Shown: positions 1 to 12,029, numbered from the stretch's first letter. The stretch is DNA of 64,000 nucleotides from Thereva unica (GCA_949987705.1 OX465282.1:88524070-88588069); one strand, 5' to 3'. Translations and numbers: made by a program. Notes: a model not told the origin generated them from the letters alone.

Positions 1-2
1 GC

Positions 3-735
3 CTGAAGATTAACGAAGAAAAAACGAAGATTATGCAACAATCCAGAGCAGGACGATTTAGAATGGGAAGAAATATAACCATCGACGAACATAACCTAGA
101 AGTAGTCGATAAAACAGTCTACCTTGGGTCTACTATCACAAAAAGAAACGAAGAAAAAGAAGAAATAACCAGACGAATACTACTGGCTAATAGAGCCTTT
201 TATGCCCAAAAACAAATCCTGCACTCAAGATTTGTGCACAGGAAAACGAAACTCTCACTCTACAAAACAGTAATACGACCAGTACTGTGTTATGGTAGCG
301 AGACTTGGACTATGACCCAGGACATAGAGGAACGAGTCAACAGGTTCGAGAGGAAAATTCTCAGATGCATAATAGGCCCAATCAGAGAGGATGGAATATG
401 GCGAAGAAGATACAACAACGAGTTGTATGAAATTTTTGACGACCCACAACTCTCAACTTTAATAAAAATCAACAGATTGAGACTAGCCGGCCACGTGATC
501 AGAATGGAGGACAATCGCATCCCAAAACGGCTTATGGCATCAGAAATTTCGGGAAGTAGGCCAGTAGGTAGACCCAGGAGGAGATGGATAGACTCTGTGA
601 CGGCTGACGCAGAGTCAATGCTCAACATCCGGAACTGGAGACATGCTGCAAGGGACCGTCAAAATTGGAGAAATGCCCTTGAGGAGGCCAAGGCTCGATT
701 TGGGCTGTAGCGCCATTGGATGGATGGATGGTACA
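3..735 (+). mobile_element. RTE-like LINE, 3' end (RT C-terminal region plus tail)
   Basis: Open frame 3-710 enters from beyond the window edge in RT frame (it opens with the LKINEEKTKIM-type segment that follows RT motif C) and stops at 708-710. It shows the conserved C-terminal blocks of arthropod endonuclease/reverse-transcriptase LINEs: YLGSTI, YGSETWTM, FERKILRCI, GHVIRMEDN and GRPRRRW. After the stop, 713-731 is a short TGGA-type repeat, the microsatellite-like 3' tail typical of RTE-like elements. The visible coding part has no internal stop. How much of the element lies upstream of the window is unknown. RTE-like class is inferred from motif resemblance. Confidence 0.85.
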
Positions 736-769
736 GTGCAAGTGACAATGCAATCTGACCATTTTATAA

Positions 770-1135
770 AAAAACAAGATGGCCGTTTCAAGATGGCAGC
801 CGAATTTCGCATTTGTGCTCGCTGACCGCCGACATGGGTATCAAATGAAAGGGAATGATAAGTATAATATAATTACCTATTTGGTGTCATTCCAAATTCA
901 AATGGCGGCCAAAACAGATGGCGGATTACTTTTTAATTTACATCACGATCGGCATGGGTTTCAAATGAAAGGATATGACAAGTAGAATACTATTAGCTGG
1001 ATGGCGTTATTCCAAATTCAAAATGGCAGCCAACACAAAATTACGGACTGCATTTTTTTACAATGCTCTCGGTATGTATACCAAATAAGTGTATGATGAG
1101 TAGAGTACAGTAAGCTGGGTGACCTCATTTTAAAT
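770..1135. repeat. Three degenerate ~119-bp tandem repeats
   Basis: A block built on an 'ATGGGTATCAAATGAAAGG' core followed by an 'AAATGGCGGCC'-type segment recurs with starts near 832, 951 and 1070. The third unit is the most diverged. No open frame explains it. The core resembles a repeat I associate with insect intergenic DNA, but I cannot name the family. Confidence 0.6.
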
Positions 1136-2212
1136 ATCGGTCACCACAAAATAACCGAAGACAAATAATAAATTAAAAGGTAGAAAACTAAAAATATAGT
1201 GTAAAATGAACTAAAAAGTAAAAAATTATGTTGAATGAAACCTTTTTTACTAAAGCCAGTATAGGTATATAATATATGGGGCGCTAGCGAAAAGATGCAG
1301 TAATAATAAAATAAGAATATAGGTAAAGTCCCACGCTTTTTAACATTTCGAAAGGAAGATTATTTGGCCAATATGAGATTAGGACAGTAGCAGAGATTTC
1401 GGCAACTTTACTCACATCAGGAAGAACAGCTCATTCTATGCTTAAGATACCGATCGAAGAAGATCATTTGGAAAATCCTGCGTGGAACAAATCTAAAAAC
1501 CTGCGTGGAAAAAATCTAAAGTTTTACAAGACTGCATCATGGCTGTCTGGGAATGGGATGCGTGTACTATGGCAAACAAAGTATCTATTAACAGAACACC
1601 GCGAGTTAAGATGTAAAAACCAATTGTTTTGGGGAGAAACTGTTTTATTGGCATAGATTCCGGGCAAATGTTGCCGGCTGTCCGGACAAATATGTGGGCC
1701 GATGATATTGATGCATGTCTGAAATGATCACTCATATAGGGGCATATTGGAAAACGTCATTTAAAGCAAAAGATGAGAGCGCAATCGGAAAACTCAGAAT
1801 TCAGCACTATTCTCCTCAACATAGGATATACAATAGAAAATGTTCTGAGATTAATGAGAATGATGACAGTGAGCTGCTGGATGTTGTTTGAAAGTTCGTA
1901 ATAGACGAGGAAATTTTGATGAGCGACATTTATGACGATTTCGCAAATATCAACTCAACTAAATCGACTCAACTCAGTAATGCCACAAACATTGTAATAC
2001 TTGCAAGTGAAACATCTAACATCGTTTATAAACAAGCGTTACGGTGGATTGTTAACCAGTGCCGTGCGGGTGGTATGACCTGAAACGACGAAACACGAAA
2101 ACGTTAAGCAGCAACTGTCCTTTTTAGGATCAAATCAGTAGTATCGTCTTAAAATGTTGACAATCTTCGTCTCAAGCCATGTTCGTCATGGGGCAAGTTC
2201 AGGGTGCCAATT
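1136..2212. other. No recognised gene
   Basis: There is one 72-codon open frame (1438-1656, plus) without recognisable motifs. The stretch 1440-2130 is less A+T-rich than its surroundings and may be an old transposon relic, but no domain could be read. Confidence 0.4.
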
Positions 2213-2876
2213 CACTGGTCTGCACATTTTTTTCCTTTTCAATTTAATAGTCGTATCCTAAGTATTTTTTCGCGCTGAATCCGAATCCGTTGGCCAAATT
2301 GCCCTATCACGTCAGGATTTTGAGCAATCCTAACCTAAAAGTGCCAAAAAGCGTGTTTTTTGCACTTTTGCGGGTTAAATATCTCAAAACTATGGAATGA
2401 TAGGGCAAATCGGACAACGGGATCGTTTTCAGCATGCCAAAATCTACAGAAAACCATGTCGAAAGCGTGAAATTTGAAAAAACTTTTTTTGTAATACTGA
2501 AAAGAAAAACTTCTTGGCGCGAAATCGACGATTTTTATTAACACATGATATCATCGTTGCACCGAAGTTTTTCTTTTCAGTATTACAAAAAAAGTTTTTT
2601 CAAATTTAACGCTTTCGACATGGTTTTCTGTAGATTTTGGCATGCTGAAAACGATCCCGTTGTCCGATTTGCCCTATCATTCCATAGTTTTGAGATATTT
2701 AACGCGCAAAAGTGCAAAAAACACGCTTTTTGGCACTTTTAGGTTAAGGATTGCTCAAAATCCTGACGTGATAGGGCAATATAGCCAACGGATTCGGATT
2801 CAGCGCGAAAAAATGCTTAGGATACGACTATTAAATTGCTAAGGAAAAAAAATGACCCGTTTTTTGCAGACCAGTG
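2213..2876. repeat. 664-bp foldback element (near-perfect palindrome)
   Basis: The left half (from CACTGGTCTGC at 2213) is repeated as its reverse complement in the right half, ending GCAGACCAGTG at 2876. The arms are about 310 bp with few mismatches and a ~30-bp centre near 2545. The two arms encode almost the same 65-69-residue open frames on opposite strands, which is a by-product of the palindrome and not evidence of genes. It fits a hairpin MITE of the same style and length as 24588-25253. No convincing target-site duplication was found. Confidence 0.85.
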
Positions 2877-2879
2877 TTA

Positions 2880-3139
2880 TCTGAGAACGTCAAAATCTAC
2901 GCGCACAAGACTCATTCTGAATAAAATTGGCTAGGAATCTGTTGTGCACCAGTGCACGTAGTATAAAAGTTTTCCGATTATTAACATCGAATTTTAAAAA
3001 AAGTTGTAGGTAATATATTTTTATAGTCATGTCTTGCAGATTTGTTCTTTGTTTCATTATACCCTTTTCTTATTCCGGACTATGCACACATAATTTTGTT
3101 TTATTAAAAAGCGTTGCGACGCACGCGGGTTTTTGCTAG
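2880..3139 (+). mobile_element. Helitron-like 3' end
   Basis: The sequence ends ...GCGTTGCGACGCACGCGGG TTTTTGCTAG followed by T. CTAG at 3136-3139 fits the Helitron CTRR terminus, and GCGT-TGCG-ACGC (3111-3122) is a short stem-loop just upstream, as expected for this class. The terminal ~30 bp match the ends at 39261 and 63234 (both reverse strand). The 5' end was not located. Confidence 0.6.
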
Positions 3140-3325
3140 TTATAAATAATAATGGCATATGTATGCCACATCGATGACGCCGTCATGCAAATCATAGTTA
3201 AGTGCTGCTAACCCCGACGGCTGCATCTCTGGCTCAGACGGCCGCTATTGAGTATAATGATTAATTTTTTTGTGTTGCTTTATGTTACAAGGGACCTGGA
3301 CCTCTTTTGACTCAATATTAATATA

Positions 3326-3390
3326 TCCTGTTCTTCCTTCGAATCAAGATTACTACTAGCCATTGTTCAATGCTAACGACATACTCCAGC
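3326..3390 (+). mobile_element. Possible 3'-UTR scrap of the CR1/Jockey-like LINE
   Basis: This segment resembles the 3' untranslated region seen intact at 61230-61290 (CTTC...AAGCTTACTACTAGACATTG-type wording). Only about 60 bp are alignable by eye, so the assignment is tentative. Confidence 0.3.
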
Positions 3391-3429
3391 CAGGTGGTTT
3401 TAGTTAGCATATACTAGCCTTCCCATTCT

Positions 3430-4086
3430 CTCGCGTGAAAACCTTTTCAGCAATACTTCGCGAACTGGATTAACATTTATCCACCTGCTAATACTCATGT
3501 CATCATGTTCCATCAATGGCAAAAGGAGCTTTGCCTGTCGAAGCACTTGATACGGAATTACATATTATAACAAGATATGTATATGTTATTGTTGTTTTAT
3601 TTTACAAACTTATATGTTCAAACAATACTGCTACGAATCTTGATATGGCCACCAAAAACAAAAAAAAAGTTGAAATGCTTGACCTCCATAGCCCATAGCC
3701 CTTCAACCACAACGCCCGTTACCTTTCTTACATAGTAAAAATTCACTCATTTTCGAAATGAGTATAACCGTATCTACATATGTCTATGTTTTATCAGCAG
3801 TTAGGCATACAAAAGAATGATCGAGTTCGTGTTTTAGGGAAGAAATAAAAGAGTATTTCTACGATAGTTTTAAAATTTAAAAATAAAACAAACATATAAA
3901 CTTACAAAATATATTTGTATTTTGTATATGCATATTTAAGCTACAAACTTATATTTTAAATATCCACAGCCAATATATAATAAAAAACAATACAAATTAA
4001 ATTTAACAATTCAACATACTTAAACAAAATATATATAAATATATATATACTACTTCTACTACAATACACCCAAACAAATAGTTCTT
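3430..4086. other. A+T-rich 3' flank of GGH copy A
   Basis: No gene is recognised. The sequence is very A+T-rich, especially 3840-4080, and lies immediately downstream of the minus-strand GGH stop codon. It should hold the 3' UTR and polyadenylation signals, but several AATAAA-like strings exist and none can be singled out. Confidence 0.5.
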
Positions 4087-5106
4087 CTACATGATGGGTG
4101 CATAATCAACATCGTCTAAAAACAAATAGCTTTGCAGGAATTTGGTTCGCTTTTCTTGTGTAAATGTTACTGGAAAATTATATATTAAATGTCGTAACTC
4201 CTCTCTTTCCGATTCAAAACGATGATGGTTTTTGCGGCATTCATTTACAAAAAATGTGGCAAAATATTGTGCAGCCTTTATTGAATTCGATGTATGACTA
4301 ACATAAGGATATGCAAATTCAAATGCATTTTTTTCCGGATGAAATTGAACACCGTAGAATGGATATCTGAAATTATATTGGAAGAAAGTTATATGAATAA
4401 AATTTCGTTTCTTTTTATTATTTTTATAAATAAAACTTACGTTTTATGTTCTACAGTTGAAATAAACTCGAGTCCTCTTTTGTCGCTGTTAAGTGACATG
4501 ACACGCCATTCATTATCCAAGTTGAATTCCTCAAGATCCTGAATTGAAAATTAGTTGTAATTTGTAATTTATTATTGATTTAAATTAGTATTACTCGTTC
4601 TGTAATGCAGTATCGATGATAGTTGTAGGTAACTTTTTCTTTTGACAGGATTTGTACAATGTCTTGAGGAATATTCTTAAACATCCGACTATCTCTGTAG
4701 TCTTAATTAATTTAATAATAAACTAATTAAAAATTATCAAGTTAGTTAATCTTTTTTTGTTCTTACCAGCCTTAAATTTTAATGGTAATGATTCATTCAT
4801 GCGTTCGCAATCTTGTCTTGGGTCTATTTGATCTTTCGTGCCTAAATACAAAAGAAGCTCAAATCCAAGACAAGTGCCCCATATTGGAAAATAATCTCCT
4901 CTTGAAAACATTTCTTTTGCTAACTTATAGATAATCCTTCCGGCTTCAGCATATCCATTTGGTTCTTCAAAAAAAATTGCTCCTCCTGGTAGTAACAACC
5001 TACGAAACATTTTTTTGTATTTAATTTGTGAGAGAAAGAAAAAAATGTTCATTACCCATTTATGTGTCTTAAAATATCCCGATAATATCCAATGTCTTTT
5101 CCAATC
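4087..5106 (-). CDS. GGH: Gamma-glutamyl hydrolase copy A, exons 2-6
   Basis: GGH (peptidase C26, class I glutamine-amidotransferase fold) removes gamma-linked glutamates from folate polyglutamates, normally in lysosomes or after secretion. Five minus-strand exons can be traced by GT-AG junctions and conserved phases: 5056-5106, 4767-4999, 4595-4701, 4441-4538 and 4087-4366 (stop TAG at 4087-4089). Exon 3 carries LLLPGGA, DYFPIWGTCLGFELL (nucleophile Cys109 of the joined protein) and DPRQDC. Exon 6 carries YPFYGVQFHPEKNAFEF (catalytic His221). These positions are close to Cys110/His220 of the human mature enzyme. With exon 1 (17359-17504) the frame is open for 304 residues, near the usual family length of about 310-320 including a signal peptide. 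No stops or frameshifts were found, so it is probably functional. Copy B at 47456-48486 is its paralogue. Confidence 0.93.
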
Positions 5107-5254
5107 CTAGGAATAAAATTTGATTAACTTCTCTTTTTTAATTTGTAAAAAAATTAGGAATGTCGGTGTTTGTGTTATTGTTGATTTTGATGTTACTGTC
5201 ATTGGTTTGAAATAAGAATGCCACACAAAGTTTGTGTAAAAACGAAATTTAATT

Positions 5255-5480
5255 CTGAAATGTTGCGAGTTCGGAAACACCGACTGCGGAAGACAGTTCC
5301 ACAATCCAGTTGTTCTATTTATAAACTAACTTTTGCGTGAAGAGGAGGGTTATAGTGGGTCGGGGTGAGCCAAGTTGGCTAATCTTGTATTGCGAGAAAA
5401 AAACTTGCTGCGGGTTGCTACATTCCTATTGTTACTTACAGGGTCGATGGAGGAACAAAGGGTGCTACCGCCATCCACTG
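5255..5480 (-). mobile_element. CR1/Jockey-like LINE, C-terminal fragment
   Basis: Reading on the minus strand gives FFSRNTRLANLAHPDPL, then after a frame change a TTGLWNCLPQSVFPNSQ block. The same two blocks occur at 60990-61200 (plus) and 44150-44400 (minus). It is a short 5'-truncated piece of that LINE family in the GGH intron, with at least one frameshift. Confidence 0.65.
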
Positions 5481-5640
5481 GCGTACGAACGGGGCCGGGA
5501 GTTTGGGGACAAAGCCCCCCGAAACGCCTTTTGTATGAAGGAAATTTAACTTGAACATTTATAATATCACTAGTTGCCGAGGCCGTTACGCCTCGCTGCA
5601 CCCATAAGCCAATAGTAGCCAATAAAAACCATTCATATTT

Positions 5641-6245
5641 TTCGGGATATGTATTTTACACACATGAAGTGCCTCAAAGATAGACGTACAACGAAGAATA
5701 AACGCCGAAAACTGAACATACTTCTCACTACTGCCAGTCATGAAATCAGAGACATCCACAGAAAAACCAAAATAAGAATCTGCAAAACCATCATACGTAC
5801 AGTAGCTACGTATGGATGTGAAGCATGGAGTATCTCCCAGAAATCCGCAGACAAGATGGATATATTTGAGAAAAAGATTCTCCGAAGGATATACGGCCCA
5901 ATCAATGAAGACAATGCATGGACAATACACTACAATCACGAATTGTTCGATCTATACAAAGAGTGTAACCCTCGACACACGCTAGGCTACTGCGTTTACT
6001 TTGGGCCGGTCATGTCAAAAGAATGAATGACTCAAGGGTACCAAAAAAGCCCTGTACCTACTACCAGATGGCAGAAGACCAGTTGGCAAACCACGGTCAA
6101 GGTGGGAGGATTAAGGTGGAACGTTAAAGCCGATGATCAAAACTGAGGAGCAGAGAGACGTCTGGAGGAAGACGCTGATGGAGGGCCAAGGCCCGAATTG
6201 GGCTGTTGAGCCACCTAAGAAGACGAAGTACCTCAAAGAACGGGT
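5641..6245 (+). mobile_element. RTE-like LINE, 3' fragment
   Basis: Frame 5649-6026 shows the C-terminal blocks TYGCEAWSI, FEKKILRRIYGPINEDNAW and YNHELFDLY. Further pieces (GHVKRMN, RRPVGKPRSRW, GPRPELGC-type) follow in shifted frames to about 6230. It is 5'-truncated, with at least two frame breaks. It is closest in wording to the element at 3-735 and distinct from the YADDICLL family of 6937-9835. Confidence 0.75.
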
Positions 6246-6360
6246 ACATGGCTCTTGAAACGGCCGCCATGGATCTAACAGTATATAGTTGGGCTGACAA
6301 AACTGACTTTCTGAGTCTGTTTTTTCATTATTAATACGTTTTTGGGGACCATTTTAAGCA

Positions 6361-6936
6361 TTGTTAAAATTTCAAATCCACTATTTTTTACTTGTACATG
6401 ATAGTACAAGGTTTGAAGAAAAGTTCAAGCTCTCGAACGTTGATATAGCAAAATCCATGGACCAAGAGGAGCGTTTTTACAAGAACTCCTTTTTTGCAAT
6501 AAGTGAAAGGACCCCGCAAACTTCCTATGGAAAAATGGTCTCCGTCAAATCACTTGATATTGTGATATTAGATTCTTCGTACCCTTCTGATGAAAAGTCA
6601 TCACGGGCACGAAGCACGAAACTTGAAATTTTTAGTCCAAAATGCCCTTGAAAACTTCGACTTCGGCCGAAAATCAATTTTTTATGTTTGATTGACACTG
6701 ATCTTTCAACTAAAGAATAAAAAATAAACGCTATCACATGTTAGTACGAAAACATTTATAACGATAGCAATGTCCCTTTGCAAAAATTGAATTTTGAAAA
6801 AATTGTGTTGTTGAAATACGATATTTAATGCATTCAAGCGACAATTTGATGGAAAATAATAAAAAAAGAAGCAAAAACCTACATCGAAAAAAATTGATTT
6901 TCGGCCGAAGTCGAAGTTTTCAAAGGGCATTCGGGG
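6361..6936. repeat. Dispersed repeat with 42-bp inverted repeats
   Basis: The arm at 6641-6682 (AATGCCCTTGAAAAC...CTTCGGCCG) is the reverse complement of 6888-6931. The left portion 6395-6490 is also found, diverged, at 36555-36650 (both contain ATCCATGGACCAAGAGGA). It resembles the hairpin-MITE group of this window. The right arm directly abuts the LINE at 6937, so an open frame beginning at 6828 is a chance fusion of repeat and LINE. Confidence 0.65.
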
Positions 6937-9835
6937 CAATCGGATCATGGAATGTGAGAACACTGCAGGCTGAGGGACGGCTGGATGAAGTCCTCAACGA
7001 GATGAATCGATATGAAATCAAGATCATGGGACTTAGCGAGACCAGATGGCCCGATGCGGGGGAACATATCTGCCCAAATGGTGAGTCTTTTTTGTATTCT
7101 GGGAGAAACGAAACTGAAAGCCGTAGGAGTGGCGTTGGCGTAATACTCACCAAAGAAGCCAGGTCCAGCCTCATTAGCTGGTCACCAGTTTCTGAGAGGA
7201 TTATTACCGTGCGCCTGCGTACCAGACTAAGAAGTACTACGGTAGTCCAATGCTATGCTCCAACTGAAGACGCTGAAGATGACATCAAAGACCAGTTCTA
7301 TTTGCGACTGAATGAGGTTTTTCGCTCTATTCCAAGGGGAGACATCATTGTATTAATGGGTGACTTAAACGCACAGATCGGCCGTGACAACACCGGCCTT
7401 GAACAAACAATTGGAAATCAAGGTCTAAGCCAAGTTACCAATAACAATGGTGAGCTTTTCGTTGACTTCTGTAGCTCCCACCAACTCATGGTAGGTGGAA
7501 CTTTCTTTTGTCACAAGAAGATACACAAAGAGACCTGGGTATCGCCCGATGGTAGAACGAGAAATCAGATAGATCATGTGGCCGTCAGCCGCAGATGGAG
7601 AACTATCCTTGAGGATGTCAGGAGTTTCAGGGGAGCAGACACTGGAAGCGACCACCATTTGGTAGTAGCAACTATTCGCCTTAAAATCGCCGCAATCAGA
7701 AACGTACAACGCGATGCTATAAACCGTAGACGGTTCAACGTAGACCTTCTGTGGGAGAGCGGTAAAAAGCGGGAATTTGCTGGAAACCTACAACAAATAT
7801 TAAACCAGGACAACGTTTCTGACGACACAAATATTGAAGAGCTGTGGAGTAGAACAAATATGTCCAAAGAAACCAGCAACACTGGATCTCGGACACAACC
7901 TGGCAAAAAATAGAACGCAGGAGAGCCCTAAAAAATAACGTAAACTCTACAAGCGACCCCGAAAGACGTTACCAACTGGAACGGGAGTACTCCCAATTAC
8001 ACCGGGAGGTAAAGAGAAGTGTCCGGCGTGATAAAAGGCAGCAGATAAACGAGCTCGCAGAAAAAGCGGAAAACGCGGCAAACACAGGCAACAGTAAGGT
8101 GCTGTACCAAATTACTAAACAGCTCACGGGAAAGCACTCTACTAAAAAGCATGCCGTTAAGAGTGCGGATGGTAGGCTCCTGTGCAGCGACGAGGAGCAG
8201 CTCCAAAGATGGAGAGATTACTTCTTCGCCGCCCTGAATGGTTCATTTACACAGGAACCTCAGGAAACCAGCAACAATGCACAGCCTATAAGAATCACCA
8301 CCCGAGCCCCATCAAAGACGGAAATAGTAACCGCAATTCATGCGATGGCCAATGGTAAAGCAGCTGGGAAAGATGGCATCCCGCCAGAATTGTTGAAAGC
8401 CGATTCAAGCCTCATAGCAGATGCGCTTCAGCCAATCCTGGAAATAGCATGGAACACCTGTACCTTTCCGGAGGATTGGACGGAAGGTATCATAGTCAAA
8501 ATACCAAAAAAGGGGGACCTAACAATATGCGACAACTGGAGAGGCATCTGTTTACTATCTACTGTGGGCAAAATTTTGTCCCACATATTACTATCTAGGA
8601 TAAGTGAGGCAGTAGACCGAACGCTTAGGAGGCAGCAGGCCGGATTCAGGAAGGGCCGCTCATGTGTTGATCATATCAACACCTTACGAGTAATAGTGGA
8701 GCAGTCTACTGAATTCCGATCCCCCCTTTACCTTGCTTTCGTAGATTATGAGAAAGCGTTCGACTCGGTCAATAGGAGCTTTATATGGCAGGCATTACGG
8801 CGACGGGGACTGCCTGATAAAATAATAGAATTGATAAAAGCCCTATATAACAATTCCAAATGCAGAGTTCTCCATAATGGAAAATTATCCGACAGCTTCG
8901 AGGTGAGCTCAGGAGCACGACAAGGATGCCTACTCTCGCCTTTACTATTTCTTATAGTAATAAATGACATCCTTGTCGGCGCTCTAGATAGTAGAACAGG
9001 CGGCATACAATGGGGTTTGTTAGACCGCCTTAAGGATCTCGACTACGCAGATGATATCTGTTTGCTGGCCCACAGACACCAGGACCTCAAAAACATGATT
9101 AACAATTTGGCAACAGAAAGTAGTCCAGCAGGCTTAAGGCTAAATCCAACTAAAACTAAAGAAATGCGGATAAATGCAAACACCATTGAACGGACTGCGC
9201 TGAATAACCGTGACGTGGAACTGGTCGATAAATTCTGCTACCTCGGTAGTATTATTACCGAAAATGGCGGTGCAGAAGAAGATGTCAGTTCCAGAATAAA
9301 AAAAAGCACGAGGCGCATATGCATGCCTGTTCCGCATATGGAGATCAACGGAGATCTCAACTAACACCAAATTGCGGCTGTTCAACTCCAACGTGAAGGC
9401 AGCACTTTTGTACGGTTGCGAAACATGGAAAGTCACCCAACTCACCACAGGGCGCCTACAAGTCTTCGTCAACAGATGCTTGCGTCGTATCCTAAAAATC
9501 CGCTGGCAAGATAGAATTTCAAACGAAGAACTATTGCGCCATGCCGGCCAAGAAAGGATAGACGACCAAATCAGACGAAGGAAATGGAATTGGGTTGGTC
9601 ACACCTTGCGACGCGAAAATGAAAATCTAGCCAAAGAGGCCCTCGACTGGAATCCGCAAGGATCCCGTCGAGTCGGAAGACCTAGGACAACATGGAGAAG
9701 AACCCTATTAGCAGAAGCTGCAACAACTGGGAGATCCTGGTCGGAGCTGAGAGCTGTCGCGCAAAACAGAGTCCGCTGGAGGGCAACTGTTTCCGCCCTA
9801 TGTCCCATGAGGGATTAAAGGAGCACAATGATGAT
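6937..9835 (+). mobile_element. RTE-like LINE copy 1 (endonuclease + RT), inactivated
   Basis: The element is 5'-truncated just before the endonuclease block GSWNVRTL. Endonuclease signatures follow: LMGDLNAQIGRDN and GSDHHLVV. A 37-bp deletion near 7856, relative to copy 2, shifts the frame and ends it at 7913. RT reads on in 8000-9364 with IPKKGDLTICDNWRGI, QQAGFRKGRSC, FVDYEKAFDS, GARQGCLLSPLLF and YADDICLLAH. A one-base insertion in an A run near 9300 moves the C-terminal region (YGCETWKV, RWQDRISNEELL, GHTLRRENE, GRPRTTWRRTL) into 9372-9818. It is a relic in the GGH intron, antisense to the gene. Its last ~330 bp form the start of the tandem duplication. Confidence 0.92.
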
Positions 9836-11689
9836 TTGTAATCTTGTGGGTTGGCGGAATTTACGCGATTATAAAAGGTGCCTTTTGATATTTTTGGAAG
9901 TCACGATAAATATTTTTCAAATTTTTTTTAATGCAGCCATTTTTAATATGTTTTAGTGGGCCGGCATACACGGATCATAACGTCAAGACTAAAAAACCGG
10001 TTTCCCGGCCAGAGAGGCAAAAGGAAGAGAGAAAGTTTTTACAACTTTTTGAACAGAAATTTTTGGCGTGAAAATTAACACATGCACAAATGTTTCTTCT
10101 TATCTTCTTCTTTGTGTCTGATATTGACATATCTTTTTGTTATTCGCGTTCGAGGTGTGCACGCATATTCCGTGTAGGGATAATAAAGTTACTCTTGGTA
10201 AAATAAATACCCATGTACGCCGAGAGTATCATAAAAAAACGGTTTTTAGTGTTGAATTACGATCCGTGTATGCCACCCCAGTAACTGACATAAATTGTGA
10301 CAGAACACATCAAAAATCAGAATTACAACTTTGAAAAACTAAATTTTTTTCATGATCCAACTCTATTCTTTTATGGTTGGCCAATCTGCTATGGATCACG
10401 TTGTAAAAAGAAGGCAGGAAATATAAGAAAGGAAGGTAATTATTATAAATTTATTTTGTGTGGCATTCCAGAATTGTGTTTATAAACTTGTGTATTAATA
10501 TTAGTTATCATTCTTATCAAACACACGAATTACTCTTTTATACACTACTTTAAAAATCATGCAATGAACTCTAGCATATACGTATACTGTTATTTATCAT
10601 CACTTCGTCACAACAGCACTATAGAAGCATACTTCAAATACTACACGTTACAAATTACATTTTCCAGTCCAACTACACTTTTACATTAAAATTGCTTTAA
10701 CAGAATTTCACAGTTGGACCAAACTATTAAATGTCTTATCAGCAAACAATACTACAAAGTTAATGGCAATCAATATGGACGGAAGAAACAAGAACGGGGA
10801 CCAAGCTGTTCTTCAATATAAATATGCTGAAAAGATCAACGCAACAATTGTGAAATTAAATTGGTCAAAGCCAAGATTGAAGTAATATCAGAGATATTAT
10901 ATTCTTTCTACATATATTAGGGCGGAAATGGAATTAAGATAGATTTCCAAATAAATGGAAGAGTTATTTTTTATCTTTTTCGACCGCTAAATGGGAAGCA
11001 GAGCGGCAATCCCATAGGACCAATTTCAAATTAGTCTGAATCTGAATCAACCCACATGACCTGGTTTGGATTATTTGAACAGGTGATATTGTATTTAAGC
11101 ATCCGCCTTTTGAAGAATGCTGTTGGTGATTGGATTCTGATGCAATATGGAACACTGCAATTTCTTGTTTAGTTTGATCGGGTTCTTTCATGCCACTTAG
11201 CCAACATACATCCTAAATTACCACCGCAAAAAGTAATAAAGCGATTTTGCTGCTGAAATTTTTTGTACATTTGTCGAGGCAGCATGGATGCTATATGTTG
11301 TTGTTTTCGAGTGAAAACATAGTGATGAATAATGAGATTTGAAAATTTTGGAAGCTACATATTTGCATTTGTACCCATTTTTTAAAGAGTTTTATAACGA
11401 ACTTTTCGGTTGCATGTGTCATACTAAAAATATCAAGAGGCGAAGAGATTGAAATAATTATAGGAAAAGAGCCTATTTTATTCACAATTATATTCACAAA
11501 TCAAGCAGTCCACTAAGTACAATCATTATGTCCAAAAGGTAGCGGGGCAGATAGTGTATCATAGTGTGGTCTATTTGGTTGCGTGTGACTACTTCCAGGG
11601 GAAAGTGGTTTTGTGGATAGCCTTACGCGCAAACCAAGCAGTGTAGATATTCCTATAATAATCTCGCCCGTGCCTCACCGAGTACCCTA
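9836..11689. other. Intronic sequence without recognised genes
   Basis: Short open frames of 60-75 codons occur (for example 10137-10334 and 10964-11191) but show no domains. Their exact copies 3814 bp downstream reflect the duplication, not selection. No transposon class could be assigned. Confidence 0.5.
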
Positions 11690-12025
11690 AAGCGGCCCAC
11701 ACACTCAGTTTTAACTGCGTAGTTCAACCGTCTAAAAAACTGTACGATAAACTGAACTGAAAGTGTGGGGGCTAGAAGTCAGTTCTTTGTACGGGTTTTT
11801 TGCTCAGTCTCGTCAGTTTTGTTGATTTGAGTACATCTTTTTAATAATAGAAAATGGACGGAACTGAGAGAACTCAACGATAAACTGTCTGACCTAGTTC
11901 TAGAGCTCAGGTCAAAGGACTGAGCGAAAACGGTTCAAAGCTGCACAGTTCACACAGTTTATCGCTCAGATATGACGTCACACGTGATAAACTGCGCAAC
12001 TAAACTGAAAGTGTGTGGGCCGCTT
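11690..12025. mobile_element. 336-bp MITE with AAGCGGCCCACACACT ends
   Basis: The left end AAGCGGCCCACACACT and right end AGTGTGTGGGCCGCTT are inverted copies, each bordered by TA (11688-11689 and 12026-12027). The interior has further inverted similarity (for example GATAAACTG motifs). It is non-coding. The TA duplication suggests a Tc1/mariner-type or related mobiliser. It sits within an I-like RNase H relic. Confidence 0.8.
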
Positions 12026-12029
12026 TACG

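Noticed and set aside
2335..2742. Two similar 65-69-residue proteins on opposite strands
   Set aside because: They arise from the two arms of the palindrome at 2213-2876.
6828..7913. 361-codon frame as a novel fusion protein
   Set aside because: The first ~36 codons are a hairpin repeat arm read through into a 5'-truncated LINE; the frame then dies at a 37-bp deletion.
9599..9808. Minus-strand frames repeated at 13413 and 21536
   Set aside because: They are antisense shadows of the RTE-like C-terminal coding region.
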